DNA from: an uncultured Halomonas sp.
Lineage (GTDB): Bacteria > Pseudomonadota > Gammaproteobacteria > Pseudomonadales > Halomonadaceae
Assembly (NCBI RefSeq): GCF_947501415.1
Contig: NZ_CANMVL010000017.1
Span: forward strand, 62,001 to 126,000
Length of the DNA: 64,000 bases
Reading direction: 5' to 3'
Shown: in pieces, positions 16,991 to 26,261 of the stretch
Numbering within the stretch: position 1 is the stretch's first letter
Layout: each line of letters starts with the position of its first letter
The notes under the pieces: model-generated
What the model saw: only the letters and a program-made list of their open reading frames with translations
Told to the model about the DNA's origin: nothing
Databases searched by the model: none
Translations under genes and position numbers: made by a program

Positions 16991-19834
16991 ATGAGCGACT
17001 ACAAGCCCACTCTGAACCTGCCAGAAACCGACTTCCCCATGCGCGGCATGCTGCCCAAGCGCGAGCCCGAGCGGCTGGCCCAGTGGCAGCAGCAGGATAT
17101 CTACCACCGCCTGCGCGAGGCGCGCCAGGGTCGTGAGCTGTTCGTGCTGCACGATGGCCCTCCCTACGCCAATGGCAGCATTCATATCGGTCACGCCGTC
17201 AACAAGATCCTCAAGGACATCATCGTCAAGTCGAAGAACCTGGCCGGCTTCGATGCCCCCTACGTGCCCGGCTGGGACTGCCATGGCCTGCCCATCGAGC
17301 ACAAGGTGGAGACCACCCACGGCAAGCAGCTGGAGCCCGAGCGCGCCCGCGAGCTGTGTCGCGAGTATGCCGCCGAGCAGATCCAGGAGCAGCTCAAGGA
17401 CTTCGTTCGCCTGGGTGTGGTCGGCGACTGGGACAACCCCTACCGCTCCATGGACTACGCCAACGAGGCGGGCGAGATCCGCGCCCTGGCCGACATGGTC
17501 GAGGCCGGCTATGTGTTCAAGGGGTTGAAGCCGGTCAACTGGTGCTTCGACTGTGGCTCCGCGCTGGCCGAGGCCGAGGTGGAGTACCAGGACAAGCAGT
17601 CCGACGCCATCGACGTAGCCTTCCCGATCGAGGACGCGGACCGCCTGGCCGCCGCCTTCGGCCTGGAGGCGCTGCCCAAGCCGGCCGCGGTGGTCATCTG
17701 GACCACCACGCCCTGGACCGTTCCCGCCAACCAGGCGCTCAACATGCACCCGGAGTTCACCTACGCCCTGGTGGACACCGGCGAGCGGCTGCTGGTACTG
17801 GCCGAGGAGCTGGTGGAGTCGTGCCTGGAGCGCTTCGGCCTGAGCGGCGAGGTAATCGCCACCGCCCGTGGCGAGGCCTTCGACGGCATCCGCTTCCGCC
17901 ATCCGCTCTATGAGCGCCTGTCGCCGGTCTATCTGGCGGATTACGTGGAGTGCGAGGTGGGCAGCACCGGCATCGTCCACTCGGCGCCGGCCTACGGCGT
18001 GGATGACTTCGTGACCTGCCGTGCCCACGGCATGACCTTCGACGAGATCGAGAGCCCGGTGCAGGGCAACGGCGTCTACGTCGACAGCCTGCCGTTCTTC
18101 GGCGGCCAGATGATCTGGAAGGCCAACCCCCAGATCGTTGCCAAGCTCGAGGAAGTCGGCGCGCTGATGGCTCACAAGCCGATCACCCACAGCTACATGC
18201 ACTGCTGGCGCCACAAGACGCCGGTGATCTACCGCGCCACCGCCCAGTGGTTCGTGGGCATGGACGTGGCCGGCAAGGATGGCCGCACCCTGCGCGAGCG
18301 TGCGCTCGAGGGCATCGAGGCCACCCGCTTCACCCCGGCCTGGGGCAAGGCGCGCCTGCACAGCATGATCGCCAACCGCCCCGACTGGTGTATCTCCCGC
18401 CAGCGCAACTGGGGCGTGCCGATTCCGTTCTTCCTGCACAAGGCCAGCGGCGAGCTGCACCCGCGCACCGTCGAGCTGATGGAGGAGGCCGCCAAGCGCG
18501 TCGAGGCCGAGGGCATCGATGCCTGGTTCCGCCTCGATCCCGCCGAGCTGCTGGGCGAGGAAGCCGCCGACTACGACAAGGTCACCGATACCCTGGACGT
18601 GTGGTTCGACTCCGGCACCACCCATCGCCATGTGCTGCGGGGTTCGCACCCCCACGGCCATGAGAGCGGCCCGCGCGCCGACCTCTACCTGGAGGGCTCC
18701 GACCAGCACCGCGGCTGGTTCCACTCCTCGCTGCTGACCGGCTGCGCCATCGACGGCCACCCGCCGTACCGTGGCCTGCTCACCCACGGCTTCACCGTGG
18801 ATGCCCAGGGCCGCAAGATGTCCAAGTCGGTGGGCAACGTGGTCGCCCCCCAGCAGGTGATGGACAAGCTCGGCGCCGATATCCTGCGCCTGTGGGCCGC
18901 CTCCACCGATTACTCCGGCGAGATGGCGGTCTCCGACGAGATCCTCAAGCGCACTGCCGATGTCTATCGCCGTATCCGCAACACCTCGCGCTTCCTGCTC
19001 GCCAACCTCAATGGCTTCGAGCCGCAGCGCGACGCGCTGCCATTCGATGAGATGCTGGCCCTGGACCAGTGGGTGGTGGACCGCGCCGCCCAGCTGCAGG
19101 CGCGCATCGAGACCGCCTATGAGGAGTATCGCTTCCTGGATGTCTACCAGCAGGTGCACGGCTTCTGTGCCCGCGAGCTGGGCGGCTTCTACCTGGACGT
19201 GATCAAGGACCGCCAGTACACCACCCAGGCCGACTCGGTGGCGCGCCGCAGCGCCCAGACCGCGCTCTATCATGTGGTCGAGGCGCTCTCGCGCTGGGTG
19301 GCGCCGATCCTCAGCTTCACCGCCGAGGAGATCCATGAGCATATCCCCGGGGCGCGCGGCGACAGCGTGCTGCTCGAGGAGTACTACACCGGGCTCGAGA
19401 CCCTGGCCGATGACGCCGAGATGGGCCGCGACTTCTGGGAGCAGGTGCTCAACGTCAAGCAGGCGGTCAACAAGTGCCTGGAAGACGCCCGTAACGCCAA
19501 GGCGATCAAGGGCAGCCTGGCCGCCGAGGTCACCCTCCATGTGGACGATGCCCTGCATGCCACACTGGCCAAGCTGGGCGACGAGCTGCGCTTCGTGATG
19601 CTGACCAGCGAGGTGCGCCTGGCACCGCTGGCCGAGGGTGAAACGCCCGAGGGTGCCGAGGCCACCGAGCTCGAGGGCCTCAGGGTCGCCGTCAACGAGA
19701 GCCCGAACCAGAAGTGCGAGCGCTGCTGGCACCACCGCGAGGATGTGGGCAGCCACGCCGCGCATGTCGACCTCTGCGGCCGTTGCATCAGCAACCTGCC
19801 GGATGGCCCGGGCGAGACGCGTCACTATGCGTGA
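16991..19834 (+). CDS. ileS: isoleucyl-tRNA synthetase
   Basis: Class I aminoacyl-tRNA synthetase of 947 residues that charges tRNA-Ile and edits Val. It shows the HIGH motif in [10 protein letters not shown] (~residue 62), the KMSKS loop in [10 protein letters not shown] (~610), a CP1 editing domain between them and a C-terminal zinc site (CERCWHH ... LCGRCISNL). The start at 16991 ([13 protein letters not shown]) matches E. coli IleS; an upstream in-frame ATG at 16967 overlaps ribF and is less likely. It overlaps lspA by 8 bp. Confidence 0.97.
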   Translation: MSDYKPTLNLPETDFPMRGMLPKREPERLAQWQQQDIYHRLREARQGRELFVLHDGPPYANGSIHIGHAVNKILKDIIVKSKNLAGFDAPYVPGWDCHGLPIEHKVETTHGKQLEPERARELCREYAAEQIQEQLKDFVRLGVVGDWDNPYRSMDYANEAGEIRALADMVEAGYVFKGLKPVNWCFDCGSALAEAEVEYQDKQSDAIDVAFPIEDADRLAAAFGLEALPKPAAVVIWTTTPWTVPANQALNMHPEFTYALVDTGERLLVLAEELVESCLERFGLSGEVIATARGEAFDGIRFRHPLYERLSPVYLADYVECEVGSTGIVHSAPAYGVDDFVTCRAHGMTFDEIESPVQGNGVYVDSLPFFGGQMIWKANPQIVAKLEEVGALMAHKPITHSYMHCWRHKTPVIYRATAQWFVGMDVAGKDGRTLRERALEGIEATRFTPAWGKARLHSMIANRPDWCISRQRNWGVPIPFFLHKASGELHPRTVELMEEAAKRVEAEGIDAWFRLDPAELLGEEAADYDKVTDTLDVWFDSGTTHRHVLRGSHPHGHESGPRADLYLEGSDQHRGWFHSSLLTGCAIDGHPPYRGLLTHGFTVDAQGRKMSKSVGNVVAPQQVMDKLGADILRLWAASTDYSGEMAVSDEILKRTADVYRRIRNTSRFLLANLNGFEPQRDALPFDEMLALDQWVVDRAAQLQARIETAYEEYRFLDVYQQVHGFCARELGGFYLDVIKDRQYTTQADSVARRSAQTALYHVVEALSRWVAPILSFTAEEIHEHIPGARGDSVLLEEYYTGLETLADDAEMGRDFWEQVLNVKQAVNKCLEDARNAKAIKGSLAAEVTLHVDDALHATLAKLGDELRFVMLTSEVRLAPLAEGETPEGAEATELEGLRVAVNESPNQKCERCWHHREDVGSHAAHVDLCGRCISNLPDGPGETRHYA

Positions 19835-20342
19835 GGTGTCGCCCATACCGCCGGTGCACCAGCCCCTGCGCTGGCTATGGCTGGCGCTGGCGGTGGTCGT
19901 GCTCGACCTGGCCACCAAGTACGCCGCCTCTGCCTGGCTGCAGTACGCCCGGCCGGTGGAGGTGTTGCCGTTCTTCAACCTGACGCTGCTGCACAACACC
20001 GGCGCGGCCTTCAGCTTCCTGGCCAGCCACCCAGGCTGGCAGCGCTGGCTGTTCGCCACCATCGCGGTGGGGGCCAGCATCGGCCTGACGCTCTGGATGC
20101 GCCGGCTCAAGCGTGACGAGACGCTGCTCGCGGCGTCGCTGGCCATGATCATCGGCGGCGCCCTGGGCAACCTCTACGATCGCCTGGTGCACGGCTATGT
20201 GGTCGACTTCCTCTCCTTCCACGCGGCGGGCTGGTATTACCCCGCTTTCAATGTGGCGGACATCGGCATCACCCTGGGCGCCATCGGGCTGATCTGGGAG
20301 TCGGTGTTCGGCGAGAAGCGTCGCGCCCGCCACCGGGACTAG
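19827..20342 (+). CDS. lspA: signal peptidase II (prolipoprotein)
   Basis: Inner-membrane aspartic protease of 171 residues that removes signal peptides from diacylated prolipoproteins. Four hydrophobic helices are visible. The conserved [24 protein letters not shown] and FNVADIGI motifs hold the two catalytic Asp residues. The ATG lies inside the last codons of ileS (8-bp overlap), giving the standard ileS-lspA coupling. Confidence 0.96.
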   Translation: MREVSPIPPVHQPLRWLWLALAVVVLDLATKYAASAWLQYARPVEVLPFFNLTLLHNTGAAFSFLASHPGWQRWLFATIAVGASIGLTLWMRRLKRDETLLAASLAMIIGGALGNLYDRLVHGYVVDFLSFHAAGWYYPAFNVADIGITLGAIGLIWESVFGEKRRARHRD

Positions 20343-20367
20343 GCCACCCAAGACAACCGCGAGAATT

Positions 20368-20432
20368 TGTAGGAGGCCGGCTCCGCCGGCGGTGCGACGT
20401 TTCGCCGAATGGCGCCGAAGGCGCCCCGGCGG
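20368..20432. repeat. REP-like repeat cluster between lspA and fkpB
   Basis: TGTAGGAGGCCGGCTCCGCC plus adjacent inverted GC-rich blocks (GGCGCCGAAGGCGCC). The first part matches the element at 15648. The region could fold into stable hairpins separating lspA from fkpB. Confidence 0.6.
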
Positions 20433-20492
20433 TGCCACCCGGCCCTAGCAAGATTACCGAACCGAAATCCTGTTTACCGAGTCCCAATTCCC

Positions 20493-20954
20493 ATGACCGA
20501 CCAGAACAGCCCGCAGCACCGCATCGACGAGGGCATGGAAGTGACCCTGCACTTCACCCTCAAGCTGGAAGACGGCACCGTGGTGGACTCCACCCGCGAC
20601 AAGGCCCCGGCCACCTTCCAACTGGGCGACGGCAACCTGCCGCCCGGCTTCGAACACCCCATGAAGGGCATGAGCGCCGGCGAGAGCGCCACCTTCGAGA
20701 TCACCCCGGAGCACGCCTTCGGCCAGCACAACCCGCAGAACATCCAGCGCCTCAAGCGCGAGGACTTCGGTGAAGAGCCCCTGGAGATCGGCACCGTGAT
20801 GTCCTTCGCCGACCCCGCCGGCGGCGAGCTGCCCGGTGTGATCAGCGCCATCGAGGGGGAGCAGGTGGACGTGGACTTCAACCACCCGCTAGCGGGGCGT
20901 ACCCTGACCTTCGAGGTCGAGATCATCGACGTAGTGCCGGCCACTACCCACTAA
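20493..20954 (+). CDS. fkpB: FKBP-type peptidyl-prolyl isomerase, SlpA type
   Basis: Cytoplasmic SlyD/SlpA-like prolyl isomerase of 153 residues. The FKBP core starts at EVTLHFTLKLEDGTVVDST, and an insert-in-flap domain follows (HAFGQHNPQNIQRLKREDF). It lacks the long His-rich tail of SlyD, so SlpA/FkpB fits. The lspA-fkpB-ispH order is the conserved arrangement. The start at 20493 has a weak ribosome site. Confidence 0.92.
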   Translation: MTDQNSPQHRIDEGMEVTLHFTLKLEDGTVVDSTRDKAPATFQLGDGNLPPGFEHPMKGMSAGESATFEITPEHAFGQHNPQNIQRLKREDFGEEPLEIGTVMSFADPAGGELPGVISAIEGEQVDVDFNHPLAGRTLTFEVEIIDVVPATTH

Positions 20955-21013
20955 GCCATTTCGCCCTGGCAATCAGCTAGACTGATGCTGCTTCGCATCA
21001 AGGATTTTTCACC

Positions 21014-21967
21014 ATGCAAATCAGGCTCGCCAATCCCCGTGGCTTCTGCGCTGGCGTCGACCGCGCCATCGAGATCGTCAACAGTGCGCTGGACGTGTTC
21101 GGTCCGCCGATCTACGTGCGTCATGAGGTGGTCCATAACCGCTTCGTGGTCGACAGCCTGCGCGAGCGGGGAGCGGTATTCGTCGAGGAGCTCCATGAGG
21201 TACCCGACGACGTGATCGTGATCTTCTCCGCCCATGGCGTCTCTCGCGCCGTTCAGGAGGAGGCTGAGCAGCGTGGCCTCAAGGTGTTCGACGCCACCTG
21301 CCCGCTGGTCACCAAGGTGCACCTGGAGGTGCTGCGCTACGCCCGCCGTGGTCAGGAGTGCGTGCTGATCGGCCACGCCGGCCACCCCGAGGTGGAGGGC
21401 ACCATGGGGCGCTACGACACCAGCCTCGGCGGCACCATTCATCTGGTGGAGAATGAGGAGGACGTGGCCACCCTCGAGGTGAAGGATCCGAGTCGCCTGG
21501 CCTATGTTACCCAGACCACCCTCTCCATGGATGACACCGCCAAGGTGATCGACGCCCTTCGCGCCCGCTTCCCGGACATCCAGGGGCCGCGCAAGGATGA
21601 CATCTGCTACGCCACCCAGAACCGCCAGGACGCCGTGCGCGAACTCGCCGACGGCGCGGATCTGGTGCTGGTGGTGGGAAGCCCCAACAGCTCCAACTCC
21701 AACCGCCTGCGTGAGCTCTCCGAGCGGGTCGGCACCCCCGCCTATCTGGTCGACAACGCCGACCAGATCGACCCGGCCTGGCTCGAGGGCGTCAATGCCA
21801 TCGGCGTCACCGCCGGCGCCAGCGCCCCGGAGGTGCTGGTGCAGGGCGTGATCGAGCGGCTCAAGAGCCTCGGCGCCAGCGCCCCCGAGGAGCTCGCCGG
21901 CCGCGAGGAGACCATTACCTTCTCCATGCCCCGCGAGCTGCGTGAGCGCGTGATCGTCAGCGAGTAG
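21014..21967 (+). CDS. ispH: 4-hydroxy-3-methylbut-2-enyl diphosphate reductase
   Basis: Last enzyme of the MEP isoprenoid pathway, forming IPP and DMAPP. It has 317 residues, normal length. Three conserved Cys residues for the iron-sulfur cluster are visible: [12 protein letters not shown] (residue ~12), [12 protein letters not shown] (~96) and [11 protein letters not shown] (~197). The substrate-binding SSNSNRL motif is at about residue 225. It is followed by a strong terminator at 22000. Confidence 0.97.
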   Translation: MQIRLANPRGFCAGVDRAIEIVNSALDVFGPPIYVRHEVVHNRFVVDSLRERGAVFVEELHEVPDDVIVIFSAHGVSRAVQEEAEQRGLKVFDATCPLVTKVHLEVLRYARRGQECVLIGHAGHPEVEGTMGRYDTSLGGTIHLVENEEDVATLEVKDPSRLAYVTQTTLSMDDTAKVIDALRARFPDIQGPRKDDICYATQNRQDAVRELADGADLVLVVGSPNSSNSNRLRELSERVGTPAYLVDNADQIDPAWLEGVNAIGVTAGASAPEVLVQGVIERLKSLGASAPEELAGREETITFSMPRELRERVIVSE

Positions 21968-21999
21968 CGGCGCCGCAATCACCGCCCGCGCCAAGCCGG

Positions 22000-22033
22000 A
22001 AACGCCGCCGTCACCCGAAAGACGGCGGCGTTT
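22000..22033 (+). terminator. intrinsic terminator after ispH
   Basis: A perfect 13-bp stem (AAACGCCGCCGTC and its complement) with an 8-nt loop and a short T run. It closes the ribF-to-ispH gene run and separates it from the pilin cluster. Confidence 0.85.
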
Positions 22034-22255
22034 CTGTCTCCCGGGAAGGGGTATGGGCGCATTGCACGGGTATGGGGGGCAGGGGTGACGATCATGCCCG
22101 ATAGCCAGCAGCGCCTCAGCGCCTAGTCCATCATGGCAGATGTGCAGGATGGCGCTCACCCTGGCAGCATGACATTTTTGGTCCATCACCCTACCGGAGT
22201 CTCGCCTCTTGATACATACTGAAACAAATACATCACTCGTAGGGAGACGTCACGC

Positions 22256-22672
22256 GTGATCATCGACACCTCTCAACGCACTCCCCGGCGTCCGGCAGGC
22301 ACTGCCCGGCACAGCGCCGGCTTCAGTCTTATCGAGCTGATGATTGCGGTCGCCGTCATCGGCATCTTGGCGTCGATTGCGTATCCGAGTTATCAACAGT
22401 ATGTAGAGCGTAGCCGGCTGTCTGATGGTCAGGCAGGTCTGATGCAGGCTGCTAGTGAGATGGAGCGTTGTTATACGAAGGAGTACACCTACAAGAAGGA
22501 TTGTCTCAAGACGACCTCTTCACCTGAAAATGTCTACCCAACAATTGAATTTGATGGTGATCCCTCTGCTTCTTTCAAGCTGCAGGCAATAAATGGATCA
22601 CGAGTACCTTCTAATTGCAAAAAGATATGGGTGAAAAGTGATGGAACGCGTGGCCCCGATGCTTGTTGGTAA
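22256..22672 (+). CDS. type IV pilin, PilE-like minor pilin
   Basis: Type IV prepilin of 138 residues. A long leader (about 28 residues, basic) ends in G before [28 protein letters not shown]; PilD should cleave there and methylate Phe1. Glu5 is present. Two Cys pairs in the globular part ([12 protein letters not shown] and CKKIW ... DACW) suggest a D-region disulfide. Translation starts at GTG 22256 behind TAGGGAG. This is the first of five overlapping or closely spaced minor pilin genes, and AT content rises sharply within this gene after the conserved helix. Confidence 0.85.
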   Translation: MIIDTSQRTPRRPAGTARHSAGFSLIELMIAVAVIGILASIAYPSYQQYVERSRLSDGQAGLMQAASEMERCYTKEYTYKKDCLKTTSSPENVYPTIEFDGDPSASFKLQAINGSRVPSNCKKIWVKSDGTRGPDACW

Positions 22673-22678
22673 GGAATT

Positions 22679-23119
22679 ATGAAAGTTGAGCGAGGTTTTA
22701 CGCTTATTGAGCTTATAGTAACCATCGCCGTTGCCATTATCTTGACGACTGTGGCGGTGCCGGGGTTTCAGCGCATGATGGCAGTGAGCCATGTTGCCTC
22801 GGACTATAATGAAGTGCTCTCTGGTATCAACTATGCTCGAAGCGAGGCCATAAAGAAACGCAAGAATGTAACCTTTACGGTGTCTCAGTCGAAGCCCTGG
22901 GAGTATAAAGTGTCAGATGGTGGTGATATTCGTATTCGCACTGGAAGAGACGAGCGTACCTGGCTGACCAAGGACTTTTCGGTTACCTTTGGCTCCCTTG
23001 GCAAGCCGACAGGCTCCTGCTCTTCGGGTTGCACTCTGACACTAAGCAATGCGTACTCGGAAGTGGATGACCGCACCATCAATATCAGCCCCATGGGGCG
23101 AGCGGGAGGTGGCTCATGA
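22679..23119 (+). CDS. GspH/FimT family minor pilin
   Basis: Prepilin-like protein of 146 residues with a six-residue leader (MKVERG) followed by FTLIELIVTIAVAIILTTVAVPGF. The region YNEVLSGINYARSEAIKKRKNVTF is typical of GspH/FimT, and a CSSGC pair follows in the C-terminal domain. It probably forms part of the priming complex at the pilus tip. It starts 6 bp after the PilE-like gene and overlaps the PilV-like gene by 4 bp. Confidence 0.85.
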   Translation: MKVERGFTLIELIVTIAVAIILTTVAVPGFQRMMAVSHVASDYNEVLSGINYARSEAIKKRKNVTFTVSQSKPWEYKVSDGGDIRIRTGRDERTWLTKDFSVTFGSLGKPTGSCSSGCTLTLSNAYSEVDDRTINISPMGRAGGGS

Positions 23120-23550
23120 TGGGCCTTTCTTCCAACAGGCTGCGCGGTTTTACCTTGATTGAGGCGCTGGTTGCCCTGCTGGTGCTGTCCATCGGCATGC
23201 TGGGTGTGGCAGCCATGCAGCTCAAGTCCCTGCAAGGAGCCCATGCTGCCTATCAGCGCTCCTATGCCACCTTGATCGCCGTCGATGCCCAAGAGCGAGT
23301 CTGGAAGGAGTTTTCATCCGATCAAGAGTGCCCTTCGGATATTGCTCAAGTATCGACAGATTGGAAGGGGCATTGGTTTCCCGATATGGCTCCGTTTGCG
23401 GATGCTGGCAGTGTGATTAGAGACAAGGATGGAAGTGGCTCTGACCTTCCTAAGTGCGAGTATCAGGCCGTCGTGAGTTGGAAAGAAGAGCGCTTGAGTG
23501 ATGCCGCTAGTGAGTTTGTCTATAAGTTTCGACTGCCGGAGATTAATTGA
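23116..23550 (+). CDS. PilV-like minor pilin
   Basis: Prepilin of 144 residues. After an eleven-residue leader ending in RG comes FTLIEALVALLVLSIGMLGVAAMQLKSL, the PilV/GspI helix pattern. Two Cys residues (QECPSD and LPKCEYQ) flank a variable domain. The ATGA overlap with the FimT-like gene and TGATG with the next gene indicate translational coupling. Confidence 0.85.
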   Translation: MMGLSSNRLRGFTLIEALVALLVLSIGMLGVAAMQLKSLQGAHAAYQRSYATLIAVDAQERVWKEFSSDQECPSDIAQVSTDWKGHWFPDMAPFADAGSVIRDKDGSGSDLPKCEYQAVVSWKEERLSDAASEFVYKFRLPEIN

Positions 23551-24260
23551 TGATGCCGGATGTACGCTTTCCTCACCGAGTCCCGTCATCTTCCTCCGGG
23601 TTTTCGCTTGTCGAACTCATGGTCGCCATGGTGATTGGTCTGATCATAATTTTAGGTGCCGGCCAGCTTTTTTTAACCGTATTTCAGACTAACCGTCAAG
23701 TCGAGCTGCTTAGCGAAAAGCAAGCGGCTATCACCTTCCTTACCGAGGATTTGATTAGAGAGGTAAGGCGAGGAGAGTTTGAATCTGTGGATTATAGGTT
23801 GTCCCGGATCAATAAAAACGAGGAGCCTGCTGTAATTGAGAGAAAAGATGGTGCCAACTTTCAGGCGCTTGTGGGTGGGTTGATGATGCCTCAGGGTGCG
23901 AGTGAAGAAAACATTCTTTTTTCAAACTCAAGTTATGGGTTGGCGACATCAAGTGGCGCTGTGACAACTTTTGATTTTGAGTTGGAGAGTGTGGATGGCA
24001 GTCGAGATCCTATAAAGTTTATTGCTGTAGATCGTACTACTGCAGCTGGTGGTAGTAAAGGCGGTGCCGAGTCTGGGGGTGGTGAGGCCGGTGGTGGTGC
24101 TGGTGGTGCTGGTGCTGGTGGTGCCGGTGGCCATAACCCATCAACTACGCCTAATCCTGATAATCCTGGTTATTATATGGATGGAAGTAAAATGTACAGT
24201 GATAGCTGCTACCATAAGAATCACGGATTTCGCCCTGGGAAGGGAGGGTGCGAGGTATGA
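23550..24260 (+). CDS. PilW-like minor pilin with Gly-rich segment
   Basis: Prepilin of 236 residues. The leader ends in SSSSG before FSLVELMVAMVIGLIIILGAGQLFLTVFQ, the PilW signature. A glycine-rich linker at about residues 165-195 is followed by a short domain containing two Cys residues (SDSCYHK and GGCEV). The gene overlaps its neighbours on both sides. The start at ATG 23550 was preferred to the TTG at 23547. Codon use is AT-rich compared with flanking housekeeping genes. Confidence 0.82.
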   Translation: MMPDVRFPHRVPSSSSGFSLVELMVAMVIGLIIILGAGQLFLTVFQTNRQVELLSEKQAAITFLTEDLIREVRRGEFESVDYRLSRINKNEEPAVIERKDGANFQALVGGLMMPQGASEENILFSNSSYGLATSSGAVTTFDFELESVDGSRDPIKFIAVDRTTAAGGSKGGAESGGGEAGGGAGGAGAGGAGGHNPSTTPNPDNPGYYMDGSKMYSDSCYHKNHGFRPGKGGCEV

Positions 24261-25360
24261 GTAGACAAAAAGGCGCAGCGCTAATAGTCGTCCTTTCTCT
24301 GCTGACAGTATCGCTGATGGTTGGCCTGACTAGCATGCAATCATCGCAGCTCGATGAGCGGCTGGCAGGGAATTACAAGGCGCAATCTCAGGCGCAGATG
24401 GCAGCCGAAGAGGCCGCATCGATGGGGTTTGATAATATTGAGTCCGCAGATTGGGATAAGGCTCCTGAAATTTCTGACTTGGAGGGCTTGACTTGGTCTG
24501 ACTTGAGTGACGGAGAGGACGGTGAATGTCAACTTCCTGTGGCGTGTTATTATAAATATGTAAAAGAAGGGGGAGAAGAATATATTATTGCTGCTGGAGA
24601 GGTTGTGAGTTCTGGTGCTACTAGCAATATTTTGGTCGTAAAAGTTATTCCTCCTAGTTCCGGTATGGGGAATTTTGCAACCACTAGCCTTGTTGGTGAT
24701 GTTAAAGACGGTGCGCTTCAACTGCCAAGCTCTTCGGCTAGCGAGGTTTCAGAGGGCGAGTATGTTAATGATGATGGTGAGGCAGTGTCTGTGGCTTCTT
24801 TCATGATAGAGTTCGGGCTGTCAAGTTATACTAAAGAAAGTGTTGTTAAGATTGGGTCGAAAGCAGCTTTGACAGAAAGTAATACAGGCTATTTTTCAAG
24901 CTCTGTTCAAGATAGGTTGGACCTTATTAAAAGAATGTATGATAATAACTCAGTAACTAGCAAGAAGGACGCAAAGAAAAATCCATGTTCAGGGCTGTGC
25001 TTTTATGATAAGGGGCTAAAGCATACTGGTAACGGAACGCTTGAAGGTGTTCATATTGTTCTTGATGGTGATGTGCAGGTTGGTGGTAATGCTGATATTC
25101 AGGGCGTGTTAATTGTTTTGAACTTGGGGGATAATGAGATAGATGATGCGAGTTGGGATGCAGATGAGCTAGGCGAGGTTAAAAAGGCTAAACTCAATGG
25201 AGGAGGTAATAAAGGTACTGTATGGTTTGATAGTGATGTGGTAAAGGCCGCGCTTTCGTCTGGGGGGGTTACCTTAGATGAGTTTTTTGGTGGCGCCGGT
25301 GGAGGGGGTAATGGTGGAGGTGGTGGTGTAGGTGGTTGGGGTATAGAAAGTTGGAAGTAA
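24257..25360 (+). CDS. PilX-like pilus protein with long Gly-rich C-terminus
   Basis: Protein of 367 residues, about twice the length of Pseudomonas PilX. The N-terminus MSRQKGAALIVVLSLLTVSLMVG is the PilX helix (no G-F cleavage motif; Ala-rich start), followed by QLDERLAGNYKAQSQAQMAAEEA. The C-terminal half has short beta-strand-like repeats (GVHIVLDGDVQVGGNADIQG) that resemble a beta-helix, ending in about 20 mostly Gly residues. It starts with an ATGA overlap. No pilY1 follows. Strongly AT-rich codon use. Confidence 0.75.
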   Translation: MSRQKGAALIVVLSLLTVSLMVGLTSMQSSQLDERLAGNYKAQSQAQMAAEEAASMGFDNIESADWDKAPEISDLEGLTWSDLSDGEDGECQLPVACYYKYVKEGGEEYIIAAGEVVSSGATSNILVVKVIPPSSGMGNFATTSLVGDVKDGALQLPSSSASEVSEGEYVNDDGEAVSVASFMIEFGLSSYTKESVVKIGSKAALTESNTGYFSSSVQDRLDLIKRMYDNNSVTSKKDAKKNPCSGLCFYDKGLKHTGNGTLEGVHIVLDGDVQVGGNADIQGVLIVLNLGDNEIDDASWDADELGEVKKAKLNGGGNKGTVWFDSDVVKAALSSGGVTLDEFFGGAGGGGNGGGGGVGGWGIESWK

Positions 25361-25484
25361 TTATGCACTTTAAGTGAGGTGGTTTTTAGAGATTTTTTAT
25401 TTTTTACCTATGATCCGTAGCTGTTTACAGTGTGTTAGGGGGAGCTGTTCCTCGATATAACACTGTGACTAGCTTTACAATGGC

Positions 25485-26021
25485 TCAACACTCGGGCCGC
25501 TTCGAATCCACTCGCACACGCCCCATGATATTGACGATGATCTTGGCACCCTCGTCCCGGCGGCCGCAGAGCCGAAACGACCCAAAGTAGCCGCCAGCCC
25601 TGCCCAGGGCGCTGTAGCGCACCGGGCGATTATCATTGCGATAGGTGAGGGCGGGCAATCGGCTCTCGCCTAGTGTGCGCAGCAGGGTATCTCCGAGCTC
25701 GCCCCGTCCTTCGAAAACAACCAGGGTAGCCAGCCACGCCTTGCCCTCGGCGTTGTTGCTGATCGCACACTGGCGCATATCCACACTCGGGCATAGCGTA
25801 ACGGTGCCGCGGCGGGTAATGGCCGCGCTGCGGGTCATCGCCAGCGCACTCTTGAGGCGCATCACCTCGGCGGCAACCTCGTTGCGGGCGGTAAACTGCT
25901 GGAAGCTTGGCACCGCCCAGGTGACCATGATGGCGAGCACGGCGATGGCCACGATCAGCTCGATCAGCGTAAAGCCGTGGTGCGAGGTCAGGCCGGCCGA
26001 TGGTGACGCGATGGGGCGCAT
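25485..26021 (-). CDS. GspH/FimT family pseudopilin
   Basis: Prepilin-like protein of 178 residues on the opposite strand to the pilin cluster. The leader ends in HHG before FTLIELIVAIAVLAIMVTWAVPSFQQF, then NEVAAEVMRLKSALAMTRSAAI, typical of FimT. Cys pairs occur in LCPSVDMRQC and at the C-terminus. Its GC content is chromosomal, unlike the adjacent cluster, so it is probably the resident gene while the cluster is newer. Confidence 0.85.
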   Translation of the reverse strand: MRPIASPSAGLTSHHGFTLIELIVAIAVLAIMVTWAVPSFQQFTARNEVAAEVMRLKSALAMTRSAAITRRGTVTLCPSVDMRQCAISNNAEGKAWLATLVVFEGRGELGDTLLRTLGESRLPALTYRNDNRPVRYSALGRAGGYFGSFRLCGRRDEGAKIIVNIMGRVRVDSKRPEC

Positions 26022-26125
26022 GGGGCCCTCCCGGGAGTGGTTCCCTGACCCGCAGTGATTCTTTCACCTTAGCCAAGCGCCTTCGGCACGTTGTCGGTCT
26101 TTTCCTACCACGGTTGTAAGCGGTT

Positions 26126-26156
26126 GCCACCACGCTTATGCGTGATTCATGGTGGC
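26126..26156. promoter_or_regulatory. inverted repeat upstream of yghU
   Basis: GCCACCA ... TGGTGGC is a perfect 7-bp dyad with a 17-bp centre that holds a second small hairpin (CGCTTATGCG). It lies about 105 bp before the yghU start. It could be an operator or an RNA hairpin. Confidence 0.35.
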
Positions 26157-26261
26157 TGGCGGGCTCGGCGGCTCGAATCCGAAACCTTAACCCGCTATCG
26201 TTTGTCGGAGGCTCACACGCCGTCGCCGATGATCGGGGCGGCTTCGCAACCAGGAGTCAGC

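Noticed and set aside
16850-20170. A 1106-codon open frame on the minus strand across ileS and lspA
   Set aside because: It is antisense to ileS and lspA, which are certain genes. The long frame results from the GC-rich third positions of the real genes; its protein is low-complexity and matches no family.
24040-24140. Frameshift in the PilW-like gene causing the Gly-rich run
   Set aside because: Reading frame stays open into a domain with two Cys residues and couples correctly to the next gene, so a frameshift is not required.
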